Assembly: GCF_008831285.2 (NCBI RefSeq) | Contig: NC_045144.1 | Span: forward strand, 14,373,858 to 14,437,857 | Length of the DNA stretch: 64,000 nt | Direction of reading: 5' to 3' | DNA from: Nymphaea colorata | Lineage: Eukaryota > Streptophyta > Magnoliopsida > Nymphaeales > Nymphaeaceae | In this document: positions 1 to 12,100 of the stretch, in pieces | How the letters are laid out: the number at the start of each line of letters is the position of its first letter | Position numbering within the stretch: the stretch's first letter is position 1 | Notes under the pieces: generated by a model | Seen by the model: the letters and a program-made list of their open reading frames with translations, nothing else | Databases searched by the model: none | Told to the model about the DNA's origin: nothing | Program-made: the position numbers and the translations under genes

Positions 1-1827
1 TCATCATAGCAATGAAATCTAGAGGTTCCTTACCTTGGTCTACCACCATGGCTTTGTGTGAGCTGCTCCCAATATAAGGTCGAATGTGCTCTTGTGGATG
101 GTACGGAAGTGGAGTGCCTATAGTGATCATGGCCACTGCCGCCTTTCCGTGGTCAGGGAATGGATTCCTTAGTATCTCAGGGGTGTTATCATCACAAATC
201 TTGAGATCTTTGTCGATGAAGTCTTGAATAATATTTTTGAGGACAAAACAATACTCAGTGTCATGACCAGGGGTACGATGAAACTTGCACAGTTTTTCTT
301 TATTTCCTCCCATCATTTTTGGAGGCTCTGATACTTTTGGCAAGACGATAGTTCCTTTGGCGAGAAGGTATTCCAGGATCTTCTCTCGAGACTGGCTCAA
401 AGGAGTGAATTTCCGGTCGTAGCTCCAACCTGGGTGTTTGTTTTTCCTTTCATCGTCGCCTTTGAGAAACTGCGTGTTCTTCTTGAAACTGACGTCCTTG
501 TCATACTTGTAGTTATTGCCATGGTCCTTTCTAATGCCAGCATTGGCTATGAAGTGTGCGGGCAACTGTGTCCTTCCTCCTTTCTTTCCATCTTTTTTGT
601 ACTTAGGAGCAATAATTCCATCAAAATCTCCTTCCTCAATTCCTTCTTCTATCGAGTTTGCTTGTTCAATCAACTCAGCAAAGGTTTTGATTGGGGCATT
701 GCGGATGAGACTTTTCAAGGGTTGGGCAAGATTTTTCCTAATGAGTGACAAGGCTTGTGTCTCAGAAATGGGCTCCTTCATCTTATTGCATTGCATTCTC
801 CATTGTTGGATGAATTCTCGAGCCTTTTCTCCCTGTTTCTGACGAAGACTGCAAATGGTACTGAGGGTTGGAGCCATGGAGCATTTTGTTCGAATCTTTC
901 AACAAACATGTTAATCAACTTGTCAAACTCCTTCAGCTCGATTGGATTGATATTTTCTTATACCATTGTGCGGCAATGCCTTCAAGACTTCTTCGAAAAT
1001 ATCGGAACAAAGCTCTGTTATTTGTCCGAATTTTGTAGCAATCATTGAAAAAGGTTGAAAGATGAACGTGTGGACAAGTGGTTCCATCATATCTGATGAA
1101 TTCTCTGGGCAAGCCTTTCACGTCTTCGTCTCCTTCAATGCCAAGGTAGTAGTCCTCACATGAGTATAAACGTTTCCCCTTCCCCCTAAGCTCAAGATTT
1201 TCATTCTTTTCTCCATTTCGTAGAATCTGCGCTTAGTTGGACTTTCATCATCACTTGATTCGACCAATTCTGGCTTGGTCTTTTTCTTCTGCCCTGATCT
1301 CCTTTACTTTTTCTTCAGAACTCTCACTGTCTGAGCTGCTGCTAGTGATGTATTTCTTTGTCTTTTTACTTTCTTGGTAGGTTTTCTCTTCCTTTTGGGC
1401 TTCTCTTCTGAACTTTCAGTAGTGATAGGACTGGGTGAGCTGTTTTCTATCATAACATCTTTTCCTTTTTTATTTTTCTTTGTTGTCTTTTTCTTTTTGA
1501 GAGAAAACAGTTCGGGTTTTTCTTCCTTACTAGTTGTCGAATCTGAACCCAAATGGTCTTCATCCTGATTTTCAACAAAAGACTTGTTTTTTTTCTTTCC
1601 TTTTGCTTGGCAGTCTTTTCATTGTTCGGCTCTGGAGTAACCATCAAGGCCTTTTGCTCTTCTTGCTCTTTCATGAATCGCTCCATGAACAAACGGAACA
1701 TATAGTAAGCTTCTGGCTCGATTGCTAGGAGGCCAAGTGTTTCTGGACGGAGTTCAGAGGATGAAGCCTCGTTTTGAGGAGTCTGCTTAGCTTGCGATCT
1801 AGTTTCAACCATCTTGTTGGCTTTCAA
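1..1827 (-). pseudogene. Partial gag of duplicated Ogre-type element (left copy)
   Basis: This minus-strand stretch matches 13778-15612 of the complete element almost base for base, beginning at offset 13777. It covers the N-terminal charged Lys/Ser-rich region, the gag core and the CX2HX4HX4C zinc knuckle (around 280). It runs off the left edge, so the protease part is not present. Relative to the right copy it has repeated 1-base losses in short homopolymers, for example one G lost near 878 and T lost near 1290, 1360 and 1600. These break the frame several times. The losses are nearly all in this copy, which fits unpolished sequence at a contig end better than natural decay, although decay cannot be excluded. 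Confidence 0.85.
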
Positions 1828-1984
1828 GTATTCACCTTATGACATAAGAAAATAGAGTTATTGGACGGAAATGATGACAAAATGAAGGTTCATATTGCAT
1901 TACAAGTTTTTAAAAGTTACATCCAAATATACTAATAAAGATGACAACGACAGAAGGAATACAAAGTTGACAACATAAAACTTT

Positions 1985-3199
1985 TTAGGGAAGGATGGAT
2001 GGTGGTCGGTTGGCAGCCCACCACTCAGCATATTCCTTCTTCACCACTGGGCCTATGAACCAAGTGTATGATATTTGTGTCTTCCATTCTTGTCGAGCTA
2101 CTGCAAACAATGCTATCCATTGAGGAGAACTAAGGTCAAATTCGGGAATAGCTCCAATTGGTGCATGCACAGAGACCATCTTCTGCCTTTGAGAGAACTG
2201 TCTCATACATCTATCAGCACAATAATCAACTATGAAGTAAGGGCCCAAGAGTGTGGTATGCCCATGATGATGGTGAGTGTATCGGGTAGGCTCTGCCGAC
2301 GATCACAATAATCCCAAATGATATCTCCTTCATTCAATTGCTCGATCAAACGACGGTATTGCTCCAAGGTTGTCAATGATCCATCAGTGTTTCTGAATAG
2401 ACTGGCTTGGGGTCCCGCATGTTTGAGGAACCACAATTGTAAAGCATATGTGCATCCTTCTATGAAGTCGATATCTCCAATGGTAAAGCGGGTGAGTCCT
2501 CGGTAAAGGAAGGCTAAGGCTGTCATTGCTACTGACAAGTGTCGGGTCCCTCTATGCCCCCATACTCGAAAAAGTTGGGCAATACGGACATCTAAAAGGT
2601 CACTTCCATTGGTAAAAAGGGTCACTCCTACTGTGCAGAGCATCATACAATGTTTAATTCTCCCTATGGCTTTTCGAGGTAGGGTAGAAGGTTCAACATA
2701 GGTTCCAAATTCTTCATACAAATTTTTCATGTTGACTTTGATTTTCATGGTTTTCTACTAAAGGCCAGTTTTCCGTCCAGTAAAGTGAGCAATGAGGTCA
2801 TTTGCATTGACCTTGGTTGGGTTCATAAGGAATTGTTTTCCAATAGATCATTTGGGTCACAAGTTGGGGTAGGGAGGTCTAGTATTTCGGTAAATTCATC
2901 TAGTAATATTGTCATTTCTCCCCATGGAAACCAAAAAGAGGAGGTCCTTGGGTTCCAACGCTCGGCGATTGCATGTACCAAATTTCCATTAACTGACTGC
3001 ATTCCTCCAGCTGCCACTGTCTCTACCCACATTCTTCAAAGTAAGAAGGAAACATCCGAGAGAAGGTGGGATGCCAAGTCCGATACCATTCGGGAGCCAA
3101 AGGTTGAGACTCAAGAGAAATGTAGGTGGACCGTTCGGGACCTTCCCCAAAGAGGATGTGATCATAAGGGAATGTGACACCACGTTGGAAAGAATACAT
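1985..3199 (-). pseudogene. ORF1 (plant mobile domain/DUF7745-like) of left copy, frameshifted
   Basis: This is the counterpart of the intact 406-residue ORF1 at 15770-16990. The start codon equivalent is at 3199 and the stop is at 1985. The frame is broken into three pieces (about 3032-2823, 2748-2230 and 2248-1985) by single-base indels that the right copy lacks. The conserved block containing FWFPWGEMTILLDEF is still readable near 2930. The breaks have the same deletion-biased character as those in the neighbouring gag. Confidence 0.8.
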
Positions 3200-3967
3200 C
3201 TTGAATAATGACCTCTAAAAGATAAAAATTGAATTAGTGGAAAACATTGACTAGTTGACAAAGACAATTGAGGTAGATGTGTGGAATGAGGTTGCAAATC
3301 ATCACATAAGGTTTCACGCACATCAACATCTATCATGAAATAATTTCTTTTTTTTAGAAAATTGGGTATAGGAACCTAATTGAGATAATTTGTGTCACGA
3401 TAATCCGATATCAAGTATGCTTATATACCTTAGCCAAATGGCTTTGTACGAGCATAGATTCTTCCTTAGCAACTAAGGGTAGAGTTCATCAACTTCTTCT
3501 TGATCACTCGTCGATATACCATAAATTACCACTCATGTACTAACGAGGGGCGTTCCCGCCCAAGGTGTGGTCTAGTTGTAAGGCTTAGTCTTGTGCTACC
3601 GCAAAGACCAAGCCCGGCAACACGATGACCGGGACAAATAGGTATGAGAATTTTGAAATATGAGAAATCATATAAATTGAGTTGTCTCTAATGCAATGTT
3701 GCCTAAGTTTGAAGATTAAAATAGAAGAGCAAACATGCTTCAAACAACTCCTAAATTGAGAAGGGTGGTATGTGATCATAAATATGTGTGAACATGATTG
3801 ATCATTCTCAATTAGTCCTATGTGCAAGAAAACATTCACAATCATCAAATAATGAAATGAAATGCCAATAGGGTCGACGCCAAAATAGGGGACATGCTTT
3901 ATCATTGGCAATACATGAGATGTTCAAATTAGTGAAAATGCATCAATAATCATAGCCAAACGATGAC
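3200..3967 (-). other. 5' leader of left copy
   Basis: Non-coding leader between the primer-binding site and ORF1, nearly identical to 16991-17770 apart from small indels. No protein or RNA gene is visible in it. Confidence 0.7.
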
Positions 3968-3987
3968 GGGTCCCATCACGGTCGCCA
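3968..3987 (-). promoter_or_regulatory. Primer-binding site of left copy
   Basis: On the minus strand this reads TGGCGACCGTGATGGGACCC, two bases inside the LTR, identical to the site in the right copy. It fits the 3' end of a plant tRNA-Arg (acceptor GTCG-CCA); the tRNA identity is an inference. Confidence 0.75.
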
Positions 3988-3989
3988 TC

Positions 3990-4220
3990 TGTTTGCATCC
4001 CAAAATTTTCATTGGTTTTGGAGTGCTCCAGAAAAATAAGGTTTTTGTTTTGAAAGAGGAAAGAAAGGGACTCGCCCGTCGGTACGAGGATCGACCGTTC
4101 CCGGGCCTTTACGGGGTAATCAACCCAAGGACTATGTTTATCATTGATGCATTTCGTTTTAACTTAAACATCTTTTTGATTCTACTAATCAACCAAGGAC
4201 TACCACAACATTCATCTAAT
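3990..4220 (-). repeat. Truncated LTR of left copy, ending at the gap
   Basis: Begins with the LTR terminus TGTTTGCATCC and follows the right LTR from 17793 until it meets the N run. It has the same internal deletion junction as the right LTR (TTGATTCTACTA joined to AATCAACC...AAGGACTACC), which the left LTR of the complete element lacks. This ties the left copy specifically to the right LTR region. Confidence 0.8.
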
Positions 4221-4320
4221 NNNNNNNNNNNNNNNNNNNNNNNNNNNNNNNNNNNNNNNNNNNNNNNNNNNNNNNNNNNNNNNNNNNNNNNNNNNNNNNN
4301 NNNNNNNNNNNNNNNNNNNN
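4221..4320. other. Assembly gap (100 N)
   Basis: Exactly 100 unknown bases, the conventional placeholder for a gap of unknown size. The duplicated retroelement sequence stops here and unrelated flank begins on the other side. Confidence 0.99.
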
Positions 4321-5214
4321 CAGTTTTTCTTTTGTTAGTTTGTTTGTTCCCTTTGATTTTAGGGTTCCCATCTGCTTTATTGTTGCAGGATTTCTTCTTC
4401 TCTCTAGTTTCCCAAATTGATGGCGCATTCTGGCGGAATTTCCTGCTCCCTGTTCATGTTGTATTGTCGTGTTTTGAGCTTTTTCCCTTTTCTTGATACA
4501 TTCAGTTCTCAACTTTGATTTCCTGCTCCCTGGTATGTTCGTTTTTTTTTCTGTGAAAACTGTAACTTGCAATGCTTGAAATAGACTACTTGCTCCCTAT
4601 TGATGTCGTGTTCTGTTATGTGTGCCTTTTTGTTAGGCTTCATTCCCCTGTGCTTCATACATGTTCCCTTGTCTGCTTCCATTTGATTTCATGTGTGGCT
4701 TTCTGTTAGATTCTCTTCCATTTGCTTCATAAGTGGAACACATGTGGTTTTGCATATGCCCTTGTCGAGTTTTCAGACATGTTCATTAATTTGATTATAA
4801 CTTATAAGTTATGCACTATGTAGCTTACGATTGTTGTTGACTTGTTGTTATATCAATGTTGTTTTATGTTTTTCAAGTATATTTAAGTCACTTGCTTGTT
4901 TAATTATTATTGTTATGTTATAGTATGGCTGCCTCAAGTAAAGGGAAGGGAAGTACTTCTACACGACAAGTTCAAGTTGTGCATTGAGAGCTTCATTACA
5001 GTCACAAGAGGACCAACCACATAGCTAATTGACTGCCGTTCATCCTAATTTTCTCAGTCTGAGGTACTTAGCTTTCTATCTGATCGACTATTTTGGCAGA
5101 AAACTTATTGATGATGACTAAGGGCTTTGTGTCTAACGACTAACAATGTCATGCAGCATGTTGTTAGCATATGTATTAGAAAAGGAGGTGTAGATACTGG
5201 CCAAGGACACAATG
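4321..5214. other. Left flank of the Ogre insertion; no recognised gene
   Basis: T-rich, intron-like DNA with scattered polypyrimidine/AG sites. A short plus-strand ATG opening at 4925 encodes MAASSKGKGSTSTRQVQVVH and then stops. It faintly resembles the low-complexity start of some plant transposon ORFs, but is too short to assign. Across the insertion, 5170-5219 continues into 21081 and keeps a frame open for about 35 codons, but I do not recognise the product. Confidence 0.4.
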
Positions 5215-5219
5215 AATGG
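5215..5219. repeat. Target-site duplication AATGG (left)
   Basis: AATGG immediately precedes the LTR terminus TG at 5220 and recurs immediately after the other LTR at 21076-21080. A 5-bp duplication is the normal Ty3/Gypsy signature, and it fixes both ends of the element. Confidence 0.95.
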
Positions 5220-5410
5220 TGTTTGCATCCCAAAATTTTCATTGGTTTTGGAGTGCTCTAGAAAAATAAGGTTTTGTTTTGAAAGAGGAAAGAAAGGGAC
5301 TCGCCCGTCGGTACGAGGATCGACCGTTCCAGGCGCCTTTACCGGGGGTAATCAACCCAAGGACTATGTTTATCATTGATACATTTCGTTTTAACTTAAA
5401 CATCTTTTTT

Positions 5411-5754
5411 ATTCTATATGCGGTGTAGAAAATATTGAAAGTTTGGAGTTTCAAACTTTTGAAAAGGTTCTTGAAGAGTTGCTTGAAAATGTGAAATGTT
5501 TTGAGGAAAAAGTGAAACTAGTAAATATCATTTGAAAAACTTGTGAAAACATTTTGAAATCACTTTAGTGTTCTCTTAAGACTTTAAGTAGGTTTGAGAT
5601 TTTGCTCTAATTTGGTTACCACCTAGCTAGAGCTCCATCCCTTCTTGCTTAAGTTCTTTTGGAGAGGTGCTTGTGATCATAAGTGAAATAAAGTGGGTGA
5701 GAATGCATGGATGCATTTACCCTATATGATTGAAAAAAATGTAAAACATTCCTA
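5411..5754. other. LTR segment absent from the 5' LTR
   Basis: Present only in the left LTR. In the right LTR it is replaced by a 20-odd-base repeat of the local sequence CGGGGTAATCAACCCAAGGA. No ORF is seen. Since both LTRs are copied from one template at insertion, the right LTR probably lost it later. Confidence 0.8.
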
Positions 5755-6896
5755 CCACAACATTCATCTAATGTCATTCCTACCACAACATACATCTAAG
5801 ATTTCGTTATTATAATTATTGTATATAAGAAGGAAAAGTTTTTGAAAAGGGATAGAGATTGTAGACCATCAAGCATGATTCCAATATTGGGTCATTGCTT
5901 GGTTTGTGGTCTTATTGAAGTTGGTAAATAGAAAGTTCATGAGATGAGAATGTTAAAAAGAATACAAGAGATAAAACACTCTTATGAAAGGAAAGAGAGA
6001 TATAAAGAAAGACATGCATACATGTGTACATACCATCACATATACACATATATGAAAGTTTAAGAGAAAAAGATGTATTGATTCGAAGAGAAATAGAGAT
6101 TTTAGAGGAAAAGAAAAATATCATACGCATATATGGGTATGAGAAATGTTATAAGAGAAGATATTTATCTTGAAAAGAGGAATAAATATTTGAAAGAGAG
6201 GAGATGGAGCACATGTACATACGTATTCATGCACATATGAAAATTTATAAAATAGAAGGTGAAAGCATAGAGAGAGAAATATGGGGCTCATCATGTTGGC
6301 ATAAATGTATATAACATGTGTATACATCCATACCTTCACAAGATTAGAAAAATCAAGGAACAACTTAAAATTACCAACTTCAAATTTAATGTGGGCCGGA
6401 GGGAGCTTGGACTCATGCAAGAGTCTAAGCTAAGTCCCTAAGGCCATGTTAGAAGGTTCTTTTTGAAATGTTTTGGAAAATATGATTTATATAAGCATAG
6501 AATATTATTATTTAATTTGTTGTAAGGGATATATTTCTTCCACCATCGGGTATGAAAGAAAACAAGCAACATAACGAGGCACTCGTTAGGGTTCCTAATG
6601 TGATGATTAAGAAGGAAACTAGCGCAAAATGACATGAAAATGCATATTAACATGTACATTTTCGTGAGGGTTTATCCTGGGTTGGACAAGTCCCAACCTC
6701 AAAGATTAATATGAAAATAAAGGGTCCCCAAACCACACTCTCATTCCCGCCATACATTCACATGTAAGTAAAGAACCAAGCAACCATGCGTGCATAATTT
6801 ATAGATAACATTCAAGGAATGAAAGAAAGAAAGAGAATGATGGAAAAAGCAAAGTTCAATTAGGAGGGAAGACATGATGTAACTATGAATTGATAT

Positions 6897-7625
6897 ACCA
6901 CCTCATCTTCTCATGTTCCCGGTGCACTTGAGTATAGCCTTTTGACTCTAAAAGAGATTGAGAGCTAACTCTTTTGGCCATGGAGAAATGAGGAAGAGAG
7001 GAAAATAAGAGGAAACAAAAGAACAATAAGAATGTATTCATGAAAAGAAAGAACATGATTAAAATGAAAGATCATCTCATCTTTCCATGCTCCCGGTGCA
7101 CTTTGAGTATAGTCCTTGTCTCTAAAAAAGATCGAGAGCTACCTTTTTTAGCCATGGGAGATGAAGATGAGAGAAAAAGAAAGAGAAAAACAATGTTATA
7201 TTTAATAAAAGAGAAAACATGATTCAATCATGAAATGAAAGATCCTCTCATCTTTTCACACTCCCAATGCACTTGAGCATAGCCTCTTGTCTCTAAAAAG
7301 AGATTGAGGGCTATCTCCTTCGGTCATGGGAAGAGGAAGAAGAGAAAAAAATAAAATAACAATGACAAGACCATATTGAAGAAATGAAATAACAATAACA
7401 ACAAAAATATATTCATTAAGGAAAAAATAACAACAACAAGAATATTGAAGAGAAGAAAGAGCAAGAAGATATTAATATAGAGAAACAACAAGAACAACAA
7501 GAATACTTGAAAGAGCATGATTTAATCATAAAATAAAATATCATCTCATCTTCTCATGCTCCGGTGCATTTGAGCATAGCCACTTGTCTCTAAAAAGAGG
7601 TTGAGTGCTATCTCCTTTGGCCATG
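6897..7625. repeat. Four-unit modular repeat inside the LTR
   Basis: Four diverged units at about 6897, 7072, 7240 and 7538 each carry CTCATCTT, a CCGGTGCA-like core, TTGAG(T/C)ATAGCC, TCTCTAAAA-AGA and a GGCCATGG-like end. AAC/AAG-rich spacers separate them. The same four units occur in the right LTR at about 19165, 19342, 19517 and 19826. They lie downstream of the minus-strand TATA box, so they would be transcribed (R/U5 side). Confidence 0.75.
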
Positions 7626-8016
7626 GGAGATGAAGATGAGAAGAGAAAATGAAAATAACAACAAGAGTATGTTTAAGAAAAGAAATAACATAATAATAAG
7701 AAATTAATGAAAAGAAAGAAGAGAGAAATGAGAGGGATGAAGATTACATACCTCTAATGGGAAATGACTTAAGGAAGATGAACACCTTCACTTGAAGATC
7801 CCCTTTTGAATGAAGCTCCAAAAGTGCTTGCTCTAAGTTAAGAAGGAAATGAAAAGAGGAATAGGGAGAGAGAGAGAGAGCTCAAGAGAAACTCTAAGTC
7901 TTCAAGTCAGAATACACTAGAGTTTCTCCCAAGTACCAATCTTGCCCAAGAGGAAGGATATGGGGGTATTTATAGAGGATTTTGGAGCCAAAACCCAAAA
8001 TTGAATTTTTTGACAT

Positions 8017-8491
8017 CAAAAAGACTAAAATCACCCTCTAAAATGAGGTTTTTTGGTCAAAAGGAGGGCAAATCGGTCTTGTTTAAAAAAACTAAAATCA
8101 CCCTCTAAAAGGAGTTTTTTTCAAAAGGAGGGGCAAATCGGTCTTGTTTAAAAAAAACTAAAAATCACCCTTTAAAAGAGGTTTTTTGGTCAAAAAAGGG
8201 GCAAATCGGTCTTGTTTAAAAAAGACTAAAATCACTCTCTAAATGGAGGTTTTTTTGTCAAAAGGATGGGCAAATCGGTCTTGCTTAAAAAAGACTAAAA
8301 TCACCCTTTAAAAGGAGGTTTTTTGGTCAAAAGGAGGGGCAAATCGGTCTTGTTTAAAAAAAGACTAAAATCACCCTCTAAAAGGAGGTTTTTTGGTGAA
8401 AAGGATGGGTAAATCGTCTTGTTTGCCCAAAAAGACTAAAATCACCCTCTAAAAAAAAGGTTTTGGTCAAAAGGAAGGGCAAATTAGTCTT
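8017..8491. repeat. 66-bp tandem repeat array in U3 (left LTR)
   Basis: Seven imperfect units built on GACTAAAATCACCCTCTAAA, a GGAGGTTTTTTGGTCAAAAG block and GGGGCAAATCGGTCTTGTTT. The array lies between the LTR end and the minus-strand TATA motif at 7969-7976, the usual position of an LTR enhancer. Confidence 0.85.
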
Positions 8492-8711
8492 AAATGATTG
8501 GATTTGGATCTAAACTTGGGTTTTGGATCTAAAAGTAGTATTTTGGATTAATTTGTATCTGAAAGTTCTATTTTGGATTTAATTTGGATCTGAGAGTAGT
8601 ATTTGGATTAATTTGGATCTGAAAGTTGTATTTTGGAAATCTTGTGCCTTAATTGAATTTCGCACTTGGATAAAACATCATAGTCATTCAGAAAAATTTG
8701 GGGTGATTACA

Positions 8712-8724
8712 GATGCCCCTCTTT
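8712..8724 (-). promoter_or_regulatory. Polypurine tract
   Basis: The minus strand reads AAAGAGGGGCATC directly before the 3' LTR terminus TGTAATCACCCC. This is the expected place and composition of the plus-strand primer for reverse transcription. Confidence 0.85.
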
Positions 8725-8802
8725 GTTAATAAGCCGGTGTTAGCCGTGCTTAGTGACAAAGATAAACGCCACAAATTTTTCAAATAAGACATTTTCGTAA
8801 AG

Positions 8803-9060
8803 ATGTTTCAGGTTTTACCCCCTTACCTGAATGGGTTGTTTGAGGCTTAAATTGCTGGTTTAACCCTTTGCCTGCATGAGTTTGCCCGATTTCAAATTCA
8901 GGTTTAACCCCCTGAATGGGTTGCCTTGACTTGCATCACAAGTTGAACCCTTTAACTGTGTGGGTTGCTTTGGCTAGCATTGCAGGTTTTAACCCCTTGC
9001 CTGCATGGGTTGCCCTCATATTGCAGGTTTAACCCTTTACCTGCACGGGTTGCTCTCAAG
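8803..9060. repeat. Short tandem stem-loop repeats before the 3' LTR
   Basis: Five to six degenerate units of roughly 40-55 bp, each with a CAGGTTTAACCC-like part, a CTGCATGGGTTGC-like part and a spacer. AACCC and GGGTT within a unit can pair, so each unit can form a small hairpin. They lie in the untranslated 3' region between the pol stop (9194) and the polypurine tract. Function unknown. Confidence 0.7.
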
Positions 9061-9193
9061 CCCTGAGCGATAAAATAAAAATAAAAATGCTCCAGTGTAA
9101 TTGTCATGTTTTACAACTGGGAAAAATCTAGATTGAATAGTCGATGTGGAAACACAAATGTTTGACATTGATTGGAAAATAAATACAAGAGAA

Positions 9194-12100
9194 CTAGGCA
9201 TAAAATTTCTTGAGGTGAAGGGCATTAACAGGATCGGCAAGTTCCACCCCATCAGCATCAATTAGTCAGTATGAATTGTGGGGCAAAGCTTCCTTAATGA
9301 CATATGGGCCTTCCAATTTGTTGCCCACTTGCCCCGTGGTCGTCCTCTCAGGTACACTGCAGATCGTAGGACCGAATCATTCACTTTGAACTGTCTCTCG
9401 ATAACTGACTTGGCAAATGTCTGGCTACCCTTTGGCGATAAGCTTCAGCATGTTCAGCTGCTTTTAGCCTCTTTTCATCTAGCAAATCGAGTTGCATTAG
9501 CCTTTTTTGTTGATATTGAGTAAGAGGGAGCTCTATGAGAGAAGCGAACTTCAAAGCAGGTTTCAACACATGTAATGGTAGAACCACTTCTGTTCCATAG
9601 ACTAGCTCTGCTGGAGTGGCATTTGTTGGAGTTCTCATAGTGGTGCGATATGCCCATAGAGCGTTGTGCATCTTTTCATGCCAATCTCTTCCAGTTTCTA
9701 CTGTCCGTTCCAAGATGCGGATCAAGATCTTATTGGTAGCCTCTGCTTGTCCATTGCCTTGGGGATAATAAGGAGCTGAAAATGATGCGTGATGTGGTAC
9801 TTGCTGCACAATTGCCTCATCTTTTCATTCTTGAAATGAGTTCCGTTGTCTGATACTATATCATGAGGGACTCCAAATCTGCAAAGAAGATTTTTGTGAA
9901 TGAAGGACACTACATGACGTCCTTCCACTGTTCTGAGTGTGACAACTTCTACACACTTGGTAAAATAATCCGTTGCAGCAAGAAAATACTTATGGCCGTT
10001 AGAAGCTGCAGGGGATATCGGTCCGACTACGTCAAAGGCCCACATTGAAAACGGCCAAGGAAATGTCACAGAATGCAAGTGAGAGGCTGGGGCATGAATT
10101 ACTGGAGCATGCAGTTGACATTCTTTGCATCTTTTGACAAATTGGTGACAATCTTTTTGCATGGTAGGCCAATAATACCCTGCTCGAATTATTTGTTTGG
10201 TGAGGGTTTGGTAACCAACATGGCCTCCACAATCTCCTCGATGTGATTCTTCGATTACTTTCTTTGCCTCATCTTCATCAAGGCACCGAGAGTATTCAGT
10301 GCTAAATCCACGTCTGTATAATACCCCTGCTAGGATAAAGTACCTTGTTGACATACGTTGTATTGCTTTTTGTTCATTTTTAGACATTTCAGTCGGGAAT
10401 TCTCCGCTTTCAATGTACCTTTTGATGTCATGGTACCAAGGCATATTCCCTCCTTGGATATGATGAACATGCGCCATCGTTTCAAAAGCAGGGTGTTCTA
10501 ATCTTCCAATCTCAAAAGAACGGATTGCTTCATTGGTTCGAAAAGTGATGGTCGATCCTAAGCTCGCGAGGCCATCTGCAATAGGGTTACCTTCTCTCTT
10601 TACGTGAGCTAATTGTACTTCTTCGAATTGACAGATTAAGGAGGTAGCAATTTCTTGATATGGCACCAACTTTTCATCTTTGACTTGCCATTCTCCATTC
10701 ACTTGATTTATAATAAGCTGAGAGTCGCCGAAGGCATTCACTCTTTTCACTTGAAAACTCAATAAAGAACGAAGTCCTTGTATGAGGGCTTCATATTCGG
10801 CCATGTTATGGGTACATAGAAAATCAAGTTTCAAAGAGTACGGGATCATTTCGCTTTCTGGAGTGATGAGTAAGATGCCTATGCCTGCTCCCATCACATT
10901 TCTGGACCCGTCAAAGTACATCTTCCATGTCGGAACCATTTCCAATCTTAGTACATGTTCATCTAGAAACTCATCATTTGTTCTGATTTCTTCGTACTGA
11001 GGGAAGTCTGCTAACTGATCCGTAATTGTTTGTCCTTTGATTGACTTTTGAGACACATATTCAAGATCATATTGCATCAACAGAACTTGCCATTTTGCGA
11101 TACGCCCATTAAAGAATGGTTGTTCTAAGATGTACTTGAGAGGATTTAGTTTGGAGAGTATCTTGACCTCACAAGCTAATAAATAATGTCTCAACTTCTG
11201 ACACATCCAAACCAATGCCAGACAAGTTTTCTCTACTGGAGAGTACTTCTTTTCGTACTGAACAAAAGTCTTGCTAATGTAATAGATTGCATATTCAATG
11301 CGACTTCCTTCCTCATATTGTGCCAAAAAGTCGCCACATGCTGACTCATTCACTGTGATGTAAAGCAGCAGTGGTCTACCCAACGTTGGTGGTTTTAGAA
11401 TTGGTGGATTTAGAAGGTATTTCTTGATCCTTTCGAATGACTGTTGGCATTCAAAACCCCATTCAAACTTGACACCTTTCCTCAGTAGCTGGTTGAATGG
11501 CTCGCTTCTCATGGCCAGATTGGAAATGAATCGTCTGATGGATTGGATTCGTCCTTGCAAGCTTCGCAACTCCTTGATATTGGTAGGTGGTGGCATATCG
11601 ATTATTGCCTTAGCTTCTGTAAGATCCATTTCAATTCCCTTCTTACTGACCATGAAACCCAACAGTTTGCCTGACTCAACCCCGAACACACATTTTTGAG
11701 GATTCAGGCGAATCTTGTACTGTAAAAGCCTCTCGAATACTTGGGCAAGAGTTTCAATGTGATCTTCTCTTGTCTTGGATTTGATCAATATGTCATCGAT
11801 ATATGCATCCATGATTTTATGCATCTGGTCATGGAAGATGGCGGCCATAGCTCTTTGATAGGTTGCTCCAGCATTCTTCAACCCAAATGGCATTACCGTG
11901 TAACAAAAAGTACCCCAGTGTGTAGTAAAAGCGGTCTTAGGTTGATCTTTGACTGCTAATTTGATTTGATTATATCCCGAATATCCATCCATGAAAGAAA
12001 ACATTGCATGGCCTGCAGTACTATCTACCAATAGATCAATGTTTGGAAGAGGATAATCATCCTTCGGTGTGGCTTTGTTCAAGTCTCGAAAGTCGATGCA

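Larger units (their letters stand above)
5220..8711 (-). repeat. 3' LTR (left), 3492 bp
   Basis: Runs from TGTTTGCATCC to GGGGTGATTACA on the plus strand. It contains about 340 bp (5411-5754) missing from the other LTR, four diverged copies of a CTCATCTT...CCGGTGCA module (6897-7625), a TATA motif on the minus strand at 7969-7976, and seven units of a roughly 66-bp tandem repeat (8017-8491). Confidence 0.95.

Noticed and set aside
434-1048. Plus-strand ORFs over the gag region (repeated at 14211-14837)
   Set aside because: They are antisense shadows of the minus-strand gag frame, which has clear domains.
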